NCBI GenBank assembly: GCA_036008465.1
Contig: DASYNP010000172.1
Location: forward strand, 8,726 to 72,725
Reading direction: 5' to 3'
DNA length: 64,000 nucleotides
Source: DASPSM01 sp036008465
GTDB lineage: Bacteria > Planctomycetota > Planctomycetia > Planctomycetales > Planctomycetaceae
Shown here piece after piece: positions 51,614 through 61,882 of this stretch. Below the pieces are notes generated by a model. That model had not been told where the DNA came from. It did no database searches and worked only from the letters and a program-made list of their open reading frames with translations. The position numbers and the translations under genes are program-made. Numbering within the stretch: position 1 is the first letter of the stretch; the number at the start of each line of letters is the position of its first letter.

Positions 51614-52036
51614 CTATTTGCTCTTCGCAGGCAGGGTGCCCGCGGATCTCCAGCGCGGCGGCGACAGAATCAGGCTCAAAACGACAAGCGCGCCAAACGC
51701 ACTGTAAATAACGGTGAAGGTCCGGGGGTCGGCCTGATAAAACAGGGCGTGATGCGCCCAGCGCCCGATGAAATCGCCCTCCTCCACAGTCTGCCCGGCC
51801 CGCGTTCGCAGCCAGTCTTCCCAGGTCGTCAGCGGACACGTGATGCCCGACCACGACTCGAAAACCACTACGCCGATGGCCGCCAGGTGTAAGATCCGAA
51901 ACGTCCGATTGCGGATCCAGTTCCACCGCAGCAAAATGCCGACGAGAATCGCCAGCTCGCCAAAGATCACGAAGGCGACGTAGCTGGCATGCAGCACGAC
52001 GACGACGTCGGCGAGGCCGCTATACAGAGACTCCAT
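51614..52036 (-). CDS. DUF2784 membrane protein
   Basis: A 140-residue protein with four transmembrane segments matching DUF2784: LHASYVAFVIFGELAILVGILLRW near the start, then IGVVVFESWSGITCPLTTWEDWLR with the conserved CPLTxWE block, and a final FGALVVLSLIL helix. The family has no known role. Convergent with the preceding lipoprotein gene. Confidence 0.88.
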   Translation of the reverse strand: MESLYSGLADVVVVLHASYVAFVIFGELAILVGILLRWNWIRNRTFRILHLAAIGVVVFESWSGITCPLTTWEDWLRTRAGQTVEEGDFIGRWAHHALFYQADPRTFTVIYSAFGALVVLSLILSPPRWRSAGTLPAKSK

Positions 52037-52144
52037 ATAATTTAGGAGACCTCTGAGCGGCCGTTTATTCCCCGGCTGCTCATCCCGGACGGCTTGAATC
52101 CGCCCGCTAAGCTCGGACGTCTTCTAACTCTTTACGGGGCCGAT

Positions 52145-53110
52145 CTAACGAAGCTCAGCCAACTCACGCTTGACGTCCCGCGCGCAGCGGCCCAATTCGC
52201 TCTTCGGGTCGAGCGCGATCGCTTCATCTAAGAGCTTCGTCGACATCTCTTTGGCGTGCAGGCCGTAATAGAGCTGCCCCTTGATCGCCAAGATACGTTG
52301 AAGTTCATCGCGCGGCGGCTTCGCGGCGGCAACGAGCGCATTGATCCGCGTAATTGCCGAGGCGTAGTTCCCGCCGTTGATCAGGGGATAGACGTGGTCT
52401 CTGACCGCGCACTCGAACTGGCGATGCCTGATGCTCGTTTCGTATTTGCTGCGAAGCCCGGCCGAGTTTTGAGGGTCGAGCTCGGTCACCCGCTGCTGAA
52501 GGTCGGCGTATTCTGTGTCGGCGAACCGAGCGACTTGATTCAAAGCGGCGTCCAGGTGACGGGCCCGTTCGATGCCAGCTGTTTCTTCGGCCAGGGCGAG
52601 TTGCCGGTCGCGTTTCTTACGAACCTTTCGCAGGCGTTGGAACTCGCACAAATATGCCAGTGCTCCCTTGGCAACCAGCTCCGACCGGGCGTAAGGAGCC
52701 CCGTGCGAATCCAAGAGCACAAATGTGGGAAACTTGGTGACACCTAGTCGCGTAGCCCAAGTGCTGAACCGGGCGGCGTCTTGGGGTGGCGTGTCGTGAG
52801 ACAGAGTCAGCCTGAGAAGGACAAACGCCCCGCCGATCGGGCGGAGAAACGCGTCACTATCGAGGACGGTGGCGGAAGGCGTCGCTTTGGGAGTCCCGGT
52901 GGTGCTTAAGTTCACCGGCCGAGTGAACTCCAGCAAGATGTCTTTGCTGTCAACACTGGCAATGCGTTGCGCGATTCGCCAATCATCCAGCCAAGTCGAA
53001 AGGGGCGCTGCGCTCGAGGCGGAGTGCGGGATCGGCACGGGTGGTGCGGGCGGTTTGAGCAAGAGGTCGAGGGCTACTGCCCCGACTGCGCAGATTGTCA
53101 AGAAGATCAA
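52145..53110 (-). CDS. Membrane-anchored thioredoxin-fold protein without CxxC
   Basis: A 321-residue protein with an N-terminal hydrophobic anchor (FLTICAVGAVALDLLL) and a thioredoxin-like domain: DSKDILLEFTRPVN, LRLTLSHDTPP, LGVTKFPTFVLLDSHGAPYARSE (cis-Pro FPT present). The usual CxxC is missing: the region after the second strand reads TRPVNLS. The C-terminal 150 residues are helical, TPR-like. So it may bind peptides rather than exchange disulphides. The start is uncertain: TTG at 53110 gives no good SD, while AAGGA at 53152-53148 points to an upstream start. Confidence 0.7.
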   Translation of the reverse strand: MIFLTICAVGAVALDLLLKPPAPPVPIPHSASSAAPLSTWLDDWRIAQRIASVDSKDILLEFTRPVNLSTTGTPKATPSATVLDSDAFLRPIGGAFVLLRLTLSHDTPPQDAARFSTWATRLGVTKFPTFVLLDSHGAPYARSELVAKGALAYLCEFQRLRKVRKKRDRQLALAEETAGIERARHLDAALNQVARFADTEYADLQQRVTELDPQNSAGLRSKYETSIRHRQFECAVRDHVYPLINGGNYASAITRINALVAAAKPPRDELQRILAIKGQLYYGLHAKEMSTKLLDEAIALDPKSELGRCARDVKRELAELR

Positions 53111-53779
53111 ATTGCGCGCGATCGGTCCGAGGTTTCTGATGCGAGTATCCTTGTTTCTTCATTTGGCCGCTCCGAAGAATTCCGTACAGTACGGTGCGAC
53201 GGATTCGCGGGCATTTCACCTAGGACTATGCAAACTCGGTGCCGCGATGTATCGCTGAGCGAGCGTCAACGCGTCAACGCGTGCCTATCAAAGCTCTTAA
53301 GCTGGCGGCGCGGGGGCTCAGACGAGCCTTCGCACTGGATTCGTCGTGGGCACGCTCGCCTCGAACGCAGGCACAAAGACAGACGAATTCTCGCCAGCAA
53401 GCAGACGTCCAGCGCCCGGAACGTTTGTCACGTCTTAGCGGAAGAGTCGCGTTAGAATCCCCCGGATTTTCTTCGACAGCCGCGAGACTCGAATCGCGGG
53501 TCGCTGCGTTTCGTCCTGCCGTCGACGATTGGAAAGCCTTGATTGCGCGATCCGGCAGCGTTTGAGGCCAGCCAGGCGCGGGGCTTGGCGACGGTGTCGT
53601 CGGCGTACAGGGTCACTGCCGCGAATCAAGAGAAGTTGCACTCTCCCAAAGATCGAGTCTCGCGATTTTCCACACGCGGTCGCGGCCGCGTTTCGAGGAA
53701 CGCCCGCGGACTATAATCCGCTTGCCGCAACAAGATGCCGCCAATCTCAAGATGTCGCCAATCTGTTGAGACGATTTCT
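53111..53779 (+). promoter_or_regulatory. Intergenic region before the zincin gene
   Basis: 669 bp without a gene that I can support; short frames here look random. It contains a TTGCAC-type element at 53636-53660 that is repeated at 57471-57495, and a TATAAT box at 53712-53717, about 63 bp before the zincin ATG. Confidence 0.4.
53712..53717 (+). promoter_or_regulatory. Candidate -10 box of the zincin gene
   Basis: A perfect TATAAT at 53712-53717 (context GACTATAATCC), 63 bp upstream of the chosen ATG. The region 17 bases before it has only a poor -35 (GTTTCG), so an activator or extended -10 recognition is likely if it is used. Confidence 0.45.
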
Positions 53780-55186
53780 ATGCGCTCCCGCGCAACGCTC
53801 GCGATCTGCATGGCGCTGTTTCAAAGCACCGCCGCTGTCTGGGCCGACGGGATCACTTTGACCAATTTCAAAGCTGACGAAACCGTCCGCTACCCCGTCG
53901 TGTTTCTTCGGGGAACCCTCGACGATAAGAACGCGCGTTCGATCACAGCCACCAACGAGTCCGCCACGCGGCCGAGCAAGCAATTGAATGGCCCCGCCTA
54001 TCAAGGCAGCTTCAAGGCGCTCATGGAACTCGTCGTCGGGCCAAACAAGCTCGTCCTCCGCGCCGGCAAACAAACTCAGAGCGTGACCCTGCATTACAAG
54101 CCGCAGACGAACCCCTACCTCGTGCAGGTCGTTTTCATGACGGATCGCACGGGCAACACCAAATACCAAACGCCGCGGCAAAACGATCCGCAGAATTACC
54201 GCGCCAAGCTCGACACGACCATGAAGCTCATCCAGTGCTTCACCGCCGAGCAGATGAACGACCTCGGCTTCGGCCGGCTGACCTTCAACCTGGAATGGGA
54301 CAAGGAGGGCAATGTCGAGGTCCACAAGCTGGTCAGCGAACACCCGGCGGAGTTTTTCTACCCGCTCGCCGACGTGCCCCTGTTTTTAGCGGTGCGGAGC
54401 GAGGTGGCGACGAAATTCGACTCGCCGCGCACGAAGCGGGCCGTATTCACGGCCTTCTCGCACTACGATCCTAAAATCCGCAAATTGCTGGCGAGCAACG
54501 CCCGTGGAGGCGGCAGCATCGCCGAGTGCACCGCCGCCTTTCTGTGGGCGTGGCCCAGTTCGCTTTCCGGGGTCTTCGCGGCCTTCAGCGACCCCACGCG
54601 CATCAACACTCGCGTCGTGGCGGACGAGGACGACGGGCGCAACACGGTCTGGAGCGCCGCCAACTACACGGCGGTCATGCTGCACGAGTTGCAGCATACT
54701 TGGGGATTGCCGCATTCCCGCGACCCGCGCGACGTCATCGCCGGCCGCGGCTTCAAGTACTTCAATCGATTTTTCACTTTTGTTGAGCCCCCCTCGAAGG
54801 CGAACAAGCACTACCTCCATTTCCGCGAGAACGAAGCGAGTTCTATCGCTCCGCTATCGGGGGCGGCGCTCAAGAACAGCCGCTGGTTTGCTCTGGACGA
54901 CAAGCCGTGGAAGGACGGCGGGCAGCCGCGCTTCACGGCGTACGGCAGCGGCGGCGACATTCTGATCGAGGCCGAACGGGGCCTCGCCTACCTCGGAATC
55001 GACGCCAAGGACGATGCGGTCGGCTACAAAAGCTGGGGATATCGTCAGCCAGCGCCGCCTCGCCGCTACGTGCTCACGGCGGCCGAGCTGCAGCAATTGG
55101 CGGGAACGACGGACGTTCGTATTCGAGCCATCGATCTCGAGGGGCAGCAATCCGACATTGAGACTAAGAAACTGCCCAAGAAATGA
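53780..55186 (+). CDS. Secreted putative zinc metalloprotease
   Basis: A 468-residue exported protein; signal MRSRATLAICMALFQSTAAVWA. The N-terminal half has a beta-rich fold (ITLTNFKADETVRYPVVFLRGTL). The zinc motif HELQHTWGLPHS (His302, Glu303, His306, His312) has the metzincin HExxHxxGxxH form with three His ligands. The surrounding pattern resembles the PF12044 'putative peptidase family', found in fungi and planctomycetes. The C-terminus is a beta domain. It ends 82 bp before a perfect 11-bp hairpin. Substrate unknown. Confidence 0.85.
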   Translation: MRSRATLAICMALFQSTAAVWADGITLTNFKADETVRYPVVFLRGTLDDKNARSITATNESATRPSKQLNGPAYQGSFKALMELVVGPNKLVLRAGKQTQSVTLHYKPQTNPYLVQVVFMTDRTGNTKYQTPRQNDPQNYRAKLDTTMKLIQCFTAEQMNDLGFGRLTFNLEWDKEGNVEVHKLVSEHPAEFFYPLADVPLFLAVRSEVATKFDSPRTKRAVFTAFSHYDPKIRKLLASNARGGGSIAECTAAFLWAWPSSLSGVFAAFSDPTRINTRVVADEDDGRNTVWSAANYTAVMLHELQHTWGLPHSRDPRDVIAGRGFKYFNRFFTFVEPPSKANKHYLHFRENEASSIAPLSGAALKNSRWFALDDKPWKDGGQPRFTAYGSGGDILIEAERGLAYLGIDAKDDAVGYKSWGYRQPAPPRRYVLTAAELQQLAGTTDVRIRAIDLEGQQSDIETKKLPKK

Positions 55187-55268
55187 CGGCGTTCCGAACA
55201 AGGCGTGCCTACGCCCCGACGATCGTTCCCGGCTCGGGGCTGCTCCGCGTCGACGATCGGATGAAGAA

Positions 55269-55304
55269 AATCGCTCAGCGCCGAGCCGCATCGGCTGAGC
55301 GATT
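55269..55304. terminator. Perfect 11-bp hairpin
   Basis: AATCGCTCAGC (55269-55279) pairs with GCTGAGCGATT (55294-55304) around a 14-base loop. It lies after the zincin stop and before the next gene. No T-run follows directly, so a factor-assisted or bidirectional terminator is likely. Confidence 0.55.
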
Positions 55305-55464
55305 ATGGGCCAGAATTTTTCCGAATTTTGTTGGCTTCGCAGGGGATTCTTTGAGATTGTCAAAGAGCCTGTTCGGGCAATCGACGATCGCAATCGTGAC
55401 GCCTCCCATTTCTCCAGATTGTCGCGAGTCAGGCGAGGGGCAATTGAACAGAGGGAACCCTGCC

Positions 55465-56136
55465 GTGGCCATCAAGACCTGGTCGAGCGTCTCGGAAAAC
55501 GCGGGGACGATTTTGGGGATCAACGCGGAGAGCGTCTTTGTATTGACCGTCAAGGCGGCGACGAAGGGCGAAATCGAACCCATTGAAAAGCGAATCGGGG
55601 CCGGAGCGGATCCAAACGCTGTGGGCGCTTCGCGCGCCGTCATTATTCCCTTCGCGAAACTGCGGCGGATTCAGCTCGGTGAAGGCCGGCGAATGTTGGA
55701 GTTCTTCTATCCCCACGAAACCGGCGGTTCGAGAGAGTCGAAAGCGAAATTCCCGACCAAGGTCCGTTTTCGAGAACGCCGGGAGATCGCCGAGCAGATC
55801 GCCAGCGCCACAGGACGACCCGTTACGGAATCCTCCGTCAATGCGAGCCTGTTGAGGGTCCTTTATGGGCCCGCCCTCTTCGCGGCACTAACAGCAGGCT
55901 TCACGTGGATGATTTACGGAATGGCTGCGGACCTCGAAGCCGGCAAGGAAGTTGTCGCTCGCGGACGAAGAAAGGGGATCCAGCAGCTCTTCATCTGGCT
56001 AGCTGGTTTGCTTGGCACAAAGGTCACTTTGGCGATCGGCGTCGTTTTCATCGCCCTCTGGGTCGGCCTGGCGATTCTCCTGATCGTCAAACGTCCGCAA
56101 GTCATTCGACTGGAATTCGAGACCGCGGCAGGCTAG
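55465..56136 (+). CDS. Two-helix membrane protein, unknown function
   Basis: Not recognised. The open frame extends back to 55183, where ATGA overlaps the zincin stop, but it would run through the 11-bp hairpin. A GTG at 55465 with GAGGGA 8 bases before it gives a 223-residue protein and fits better. N-terminal part soluble (MAIKTWSSVSENAGTILGINAESVFVLTVKAA), including FAKLRRIQLGEGRRMLEFFY; two transmembrane helices follow (about 137-157 LYGPALFAALTAGFTWMIYGM and 186-212). Function unknown. Confidence 0.65.
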   Translation: MAIKTWSSVSENAGTILGINAESVFVLTVKAATKGEIEPIEKRIGAGADPNAVGASRAVIIPFAKLRRIQLGEGRRMLEFFYPHETGGSRESKAKFPTKVRFRERREIAEQIASATGRPVTESSVNASLLRVLYGPALFAALTAGFTWMIYGMAADLEAGKEVVARGRRKGIQQLFIWLAGLLGTKVTLAIGVVFIALWVGLAILLIVKRPQVIRLEFETAAG

Positions 56137-56174
56137 CACGCGCCGCATTTTGTGAATCACTGCAGCGCCATTGG

Positions 56175-57002
56175 TTAGGGGCCGACGATTGTCCCTGATT
56201 CGGGGCTGCTGGCTGTCGCGTAGAGTTTTTTGGGGATGCGCCCGGCCAGAAACGCCTTGCGACCGGCGAGGCATGCCAGGCGCATCGCGCCCGCCATTGT
56301 CAGCGGGTTGCGTGCACTGGCGATTCCCGTGTTGAGCAGCACGCCGTCGCAGCCGAGCTCCATCGCGATGCTGACGTCGCTCGCCGTGCCAACTCCAGCG
56401 TCGACGATGACCGGATAGTTCAGGTCGTTCTCTTTGAGGTATTCGAGGCAGATGCGGATGTTGTTGGGATTGAGCACGCCCTGGCCGCTGCCGATCGGGC
56501 TTCCGGCCGGCATCACCGACGTCGCGCCGGCTTCCTTCAACCGCCGCGCGGAAACGGGATCGTCGGTTGTGTAGCAGAGGACCTGAAAGTCCTCCTTCAC
56601 CAGCAGCTCTGTCGCCCGCAAAGTGGCGACTGCATCCGGAAGGAGGGTTTTCTTGTCGGCAAGCACCTCGAGCTTCACCCAGTTGGCTCCCGGATTTTCG
56701 AGACCTTGCAGGATCTCTCGCCCAAGTCGGGCGACGCGGACCGCATCTTCCGCGGTGAAGCAGCCGGCCGTGTTGGGAAGGATGGTGAATCGCGACAGGT
56801 CGATAAAGTCGAGGATACTTCGTCCCTGCGAATCGATCAGCCGCTCGCGGCGCACGGCGACCGTGACAACTTCGGCGCCGCTCGCGTCGAGGCAATCGCG
56901 CATCAATTCGTACGTCGCATATTTGCCCGTGCCGACGATCAGCCGCGACTCGAACGTGTGCGAGCCGAGAACGAGAGGCGATTCAAAATGAGTGGCGGTC
57001 AC
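56175..57002 (-). CDS. thiG: Thiazole synthase
   Basis: ThiG forms the thiazole phosphate of thiamine from deoxyxylulose-5-phosphate, dehydroglycine and ThiS-thiocarboxylate. The 275-residue product has the Schiff-base Lys110 (NWVKLEVL), PNTAGC (substrate loop), PVIVDAGVGTASDVSIAMELGCDGVLLNTGIASARNP and the PPLxM-like region. It follows thiS by 40 bp. Other thi genes are not visible here, and I see no TPP riboswitch in front of thiS. Confidence 0.95.
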   Translation of the reverse strand: MTATHFESPLVLGSHTFESRLIVGTGKYATYELMRDCLDASGAEVVTVAVRRERLIDSQGRSILDFIDLSRFTILPNTAGCFTAEDAVRVARLGREILQGLENPGANWVKLEVLADKKTLLPDAVATLRATELLVKEDFQVLCYTTDDPVSARRLKEAGATSVMPAGSPIGSGQGVLNPNNIRICLEYLKENDLNYPVIVDAGVGTASDVSIAMELGCDGVLLNTGIASARNPLTMAGAMRLACLAGRKAFLAGRIPKKLYATASSPESGTIVGP

Positions 57003-57042
57003 GGTGGTTCTCTACGGGTGTTTCTCATTGCGAATCCTCGAT

Positions 57043-57246
57043 TCATCCGCCCCCAACCAGCGTGACGATCTCGACTTGATCGCCAGGCTCGAGGATGCAA
57101 AGGGCATGTTGAGGGCGCGGCACCAAGTCGCGGTTCCGCTCGACGGCTACCAGTCGCGGCTGCATCTGCAGCAGGGCGAGGAGCGCAGCCACCGTGGTCC
57201 CGGGCGGGATCTGCTGGGGTTCTCCGTTGACGATCACCTGGATCAT
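57043..57246 (-). CDS. thiS: Sulfur carrier protein ThiS
   Basis: A 67-residue ubiquitin-like sulfur carrier ending VGGG; ThiS normally ends GG, whose last Gly is adenylated and thiocarboxylated. The additional Gly is tolerated in several ThiS sequences. The strand pattern MIQVIVNGE and IPPGTTVAALLALLQMQP is typical. Directly upstream of thiG on the same strand, forming a thiS-thiG operon. Confidence 0.92.
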   Translation of the reverse strand: MIQVIVNGEPQQIPPGTTVAALLALLQMQPRLVAVERNRDLVPRPQHALCILEPGDQVEIVTLVGGG

Positions 57247-57470
57247 GGACAGCCGTGGGCTTTCACGCGAATCGGCCCCTCATTTGCGACACTGCAAAGT
57301 GATCGCGAGCGATCGGGTTGCGAACGACGACCACCGCACCTGATTCTCGCATAGATCGGCTCGTTTGGGGAGCGCGGGGACCAGAGCGACCGTAGCGATG
57401 TGAGTTCGTGCGCCGTGCTCCCTTTTTGGGCACAGCGTGCCACTCGACCGCGCGGCTGCCGGAGAAAAGA

Positions 57471-57498
57471 TTGCACTCTCAGCAAGATCGAGTATGCT
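57471..57498 (+). promoter_or_regulatory. Sigma70 promoter of the DJ-1/GDPD pair
   Basis: TTGCAC (57471-57476) and TATGCT (57493-57498) are 16 bases apart, a plausible sigma70 promoter. It is 57 bp before the ATG of the DJ-1 family gene. The first 24 or so bases recur with few changes at 53636-53660 upstream of the zincin gene. Confidence 0.6.
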
Positions 57499-57555
57499 CA
57501 AATTTGCGCGTCCAATCACGACCGTTTCGCGACGGGCGCATTTGAGGCGAGATTG

Positions 57556-58110
57556 ATGTCGACCGCCAAGCCACTCGACGGCAATCGAATTCTGATTTTC
57601 GTCGCCGACGAGTACGAAGACCTCGAACTCTGGTACCCGAAGTTGCGGCTCGAAGAGGCCGGCGTACATGTGACAGTCGCCGGGCCCGAAGCGGGAAAGA
57701 TGTATCGCGGCAAGCATGGCTATCCGTGCGCCGCTGACGCTGCCATCGCCGACATGGAATCGGCCGACTTTCAGGGAGTCCTCTGTCCAGGCGGCTGGAT
57801 GCCCGATAAAATCCGGCGTGACCCCCGAACGCTGGCACTTGTACGCGAGTGCGCCGAAGTGGGCAAACTTGTGGCGGCGATCTGTCACGGCGGATGGATC
57901 CCGATTTCGGCCGGAGTTTACCGCGGGGTCAAGGTAACCGGTTCGCCCGGAATCAAGGACGATCTCGTGAACGCTGGAGCGATCTGGCAAGACGCACCCC
58001 TGGTTGTCGACCGTCATTTTGTGTCGAGCCGCAAACCGGCGGACCTGCCCGAATTCATGACGGGCGTCCTCCGTGTGCTATCGCGCTCGGCGAAGGCGGT
58101 CGCGCGATGA
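57556..58110 (+). CDS. DJ-1/PfpI family protein
   Basis: A 184-residue cytoplasmic protein of the DJ-1/PfpI superfamily. It has the nucleophile elbow AAICHGGW with Cys110 and His111, preceded by VLCPGGWMPD and the acidic FVADEYEDLELWYP. These features match PfpI/YhbO-type proteins, which act as glyoxalases/deglycases or peptidases. Its stop overlaps the start of the GDPD gene (ATGA), so the two are coupled. Confidence 0.9.
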   Translation: MSTAKPLDGNRILIFVADEYEDLELWYPKLRLEEAGVHVTVAGPEAGKMYRGKHGYPCAADAAIADMESADFQGVLCPGGWMPDKIRRDPRTLALVRECAEVGKLVAAICHGGWIPISAGVYRGVKVTGSPGIKDDLVNAGAIWQDAPLVVDRHFVSSRKPADLPEFMTGVLRVLSRSAKAVAR

Positions 58111-58940
58111 GCGGGCAGACTCGGGCCATCGGTTTACTCTGCGCGGTCGGACTCTTTGCGCTCGCCTGCATCCCGTCACGGAGCGACGCCGTGGAGATTA
58201 TCGGGCATCGCGGGGCGTCGCACGATGCCCCGGAGAACACGCTCGCGTCAATCCGCCTCGCCTGGAAACAAAACGCCGACGCGTCCGAAACGGACGTGCA
58301 TCTCACCAAGGACGGTCAGATCGTGGTGATCCACGATTTCAATACGCGTCGCCTCGGCGGCCGCAATCGCAAGGTTGTCGATCAGACTCTGGCTGAGCTC
58401 AAGCAGCTCGATATCGGCCGTTGGAAGGGTGAGCAGTGGGCCGATGAGCGAATCCCCACCCTGGCCGAATACCTGGCTGCGATTCCTGAGGGGAAGCGGC
58501 TGTTTATCGAAATCAAGTGCGGTCCGGAAATCGTGCCGCGACTGGTTGAGGTGATCCGCGCGGCACGCAAGCGGCCCGAGCAGACGTGTTTGATCGGCTT
58601 CTCGCACGAAGTAATGCAGGCGGCCAAGCGAGAACTTCCGCAACTGAAGTGCTACTGGATCGTAGAATTGAAGCGGAATGGGGAAACGGGTCGTTGGACC
58701 CCGCAGCTGGCGACCCTCATCCGAAAGGCCAAAGACGCGGGATTGGACGGAATCGATTTTGGCGATTCGCCGGCCTTGGATCGCGAATTTGTCAGCAAGG
58801 TCAAGCAATCGGGGCTCGGTGTCTATACCTGGACGGTCGATTCCGTACAGGAGGCGAAGCGTTTAGAGCAAGCCGGGGTCGATGGGATCACCACCAACAG
58901 GCCCGGCTACCTGAAGGAGTCACTGATGGGCCATCCCTGA
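58107..58940 (+). CDS. Secreted glycerophosphodiester phosphodiesterase
   Basis: A 277-residue exported GDPD-family enzyme that splits glycerophosphodiesters into an alcohol and glycerol-3-phosphate. Signal MSGQTRAIGLLCAVGLFALA with a Cys at 21 (possible lipoprotein). TIM-barrel motifs: IIGHRG (His34, Arg35), APENT (Glu44), ETDVHLTKDGQIVVIHD (Glu, Asp, His), IEIK and a late TWTVDS. The overlap with the DJ-1 gene indicates shared translation. Confidence 0.9.
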   Translation: MSGQTRAIGLLCAVGLFALACIPSRSDAVEIIGHRGASHDAPENTLASIRLAWKQNADASETDVHLTKDGQIVVIHDFNTRRLGGRNRKVVDQTLAELKQLDIGRWKGEQWADERIPTLAEYLAAIPEGKRLFIEIKCGPEIVPRLVEVIRAARKRPEQTCLIGFSHEVMQAAKRELPQLKCYWIVELKRNGETGRWTPQLATLIRKAKDAGLDGIDFGDSPALDREFVSKVKQSGLGVYTWTVDSVQEAKRLEQAGVDGITTNRPGYLKESLMGHP

Positions 58941-59044
58941 TCGAGGGGTGCGGGTCGTCGCTGTCCCGGCACTGGCATCAATAGAGTGCAGTGCTGGATG
59001 GGGCCAGCGATTCACGGAATGAGTCCTGTCGGAGTGTGATCGAA

Positions 59045-60187
59045 ATGCGGATCTACCGATTCTTTCTGGACCGAATGTTTTTGGGGACCATCGCTGCCGC
59101 GGCCTGGTTCTTTCTGCCGATCGAGACGAATTCAGTAACGGCGGGCGGGACCCCGAATGCACCTGCCCAGCAACTTGCTGCGGTGGACCGTGCCATCACC
59201 CACGACGCGGTCACCGGCGCAGCTGTTCGCCTCGACAGCCCCCGGTTTACGGAACGCGAAGCCGCCTCGAAAGAGCTGCTGGCCGCCGGAGCGCCGGCCG
59301 TGGCTGCCTTGCTCGACGTCGCGAAGGAGGGAAGCCTGGAAGCGGCCGTCCGAGCAGTCGGGATTCTCGAGGCCATTTACGTTTCTGCGGGAGACGTCGA
59401 GGAGAGCACGACCGAGGAATTCTGGTGCGAGTTCAATGATCTGATCCGCGCCTATCTCTGGCTCGATCTCCGCGAAGCTCAGACGACGGCCGACGCGGCC
59501 GAATTTGCGCTCGACGAACTCGAACGTAGCGGGCGACCGGCGGTCGCCGATCGGGCGGAAGTCGTTCTGCAGTCGCACTACGAGATTCGCGAACGAAGAG
59601 CGATTGCCGAGATCGAGCGCCTGCATGGCAAGGCCCTGTTTGGAAGCATTTCGCCCGTGGTCTTCTGGAACCCTCGAGTGAACCCGCCGCCGATGCCCAA
59701 CGAACTGCAACGAGAAGCGACAAAGGGGCGCGGCGAACTCACGATGGTGGTCATCGGCCCCAAATGGACGGGGGGAGACGAGGGGCTCAAGCACGTGGCC
59801 CGGCTCAAACGACTGCACCAACTCTATCGCATCGAGGGGAAGCAGGTCACGGATAACGGCATCATGCGGCTGCGAGCGGCGCTCCCCGGGCTCGAGATCC
59901 AGGTGCGCGCCGCGGCCAAGCTGGGAATCGAACATCATCCCGACGGGCTGGGCCCCGCTGTGGAGCTGGGCTGCGTGATCGCAACGGTCAAGCCGGGCGA
60001 GGCGGCAGCCAATGCGGGCCTGCGCAGCCGTGACGTGATCCTGCGATTTGCCGGGCAATCCGTCGTCAATTTCGACTCGTTGATCGAGATCCTGCGTCGC
60101 TACAACCCCGGCGATACCGTTGAAGCGGAGATCCTGCGCAACGAGCAGCCGATGACGTTTCAGCTCACGCTGACCGGCTGGGATTGA
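59045..60187 (+). CDS. PDZ-domain secreted protein
   Basis: A 380-residue exported protein; signal-like N-terminus (YRFFLDRMFLGTIAAAAWFFL). After about 100 residues of helices (ADRAEVVLQSHYEIRERRAIAEIERL) and a middle domain with VVIGPKWTGGDEGLKHVARLKRLHQLY, which resembles one LRR-like unit, the C-terminus is a PDZ domain: LGCVIATVKPGEAAANAGLRSRDVILRFAGQSVVNFDSLIEILRRYNPGDTVEAEILR. No catalytic serine-protease domain is present. It could recognise the C-termini of envelope proteins. The 281 bp after it hold no gene that I can see. Confidence 0.82.
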   Translation: MRIYRFFLDRMFLGTIAAAAWFFLPIETNSVTAGGTPNAPAQQLAAVDRAITHDAVTGAAVRLDSPRFTEREAASKELLAAGAPAVAALLDVAKEGSLEAAVRAVGILEAIYVSAGDVEESTTEEFWCEFNDLIRAYLWLDLREAQTTADAAEFALDELERSGRPAVADRAEVVLQSHYEIRERRAIAEIERLHGKALFGSISPVVFWNPRVNPPPMPNELQREATKGRGELTMVVIGPKWTGGDEGLKHVARLKRLHQLYRIEGKQVTDNGIMRLRAALPGLEIQVRAAAKLGIEHHPDGLGPAVELGCVIATVKPGEAAANAGLRSRDVILRFAGQSVVNFDSLIEILRRYNPGDTVEAEILRNEQPMTFQLTLTGWD

Positions 60188-60468
60188 ACCAGCTTTCAGC
60201 GGCCTTGGGTCGTCGCTCCCCGCGTACCGCGAATTGATCGCTCCTCCTGCGCAAATGCTGCGGACCGCACGGCCGTTACTCGCGTAACAGGCCGCCCCGT
60301 TTGCCCGTGTTGATTTGGGGCAACTGTTTCGTTTTTTGCGCGCGCCTGCGGAATCGTGAGCTACGTTTTCGTTGTCAAGCGGCCGGAAGGCGGCGATTTC
60401 GCGTTTCCGCCCCGCGGCTTCTCGGGAACTCTCAGCGAATCGTATCGAACCAGGGAGTAACGGATCCG

Positions 60469-61800
<1,332 letters not shown>

Positions 61801-61882
61801 AGGCGATGGGTCTCGCCCGTCGAGCGAGAGGAATCTAAGTCCGGAACGGCCGCCGCGATCGGCGACCATTGGGAATGCCGTC

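Noticed and set aside
57247..57400. Possible TPP riboswitch upstream of thiS
   Set aside because: An ACCTGAT string occurs only on the strand opposite to thiS-thiG, and the rest of the THI-box is missing on both strands.
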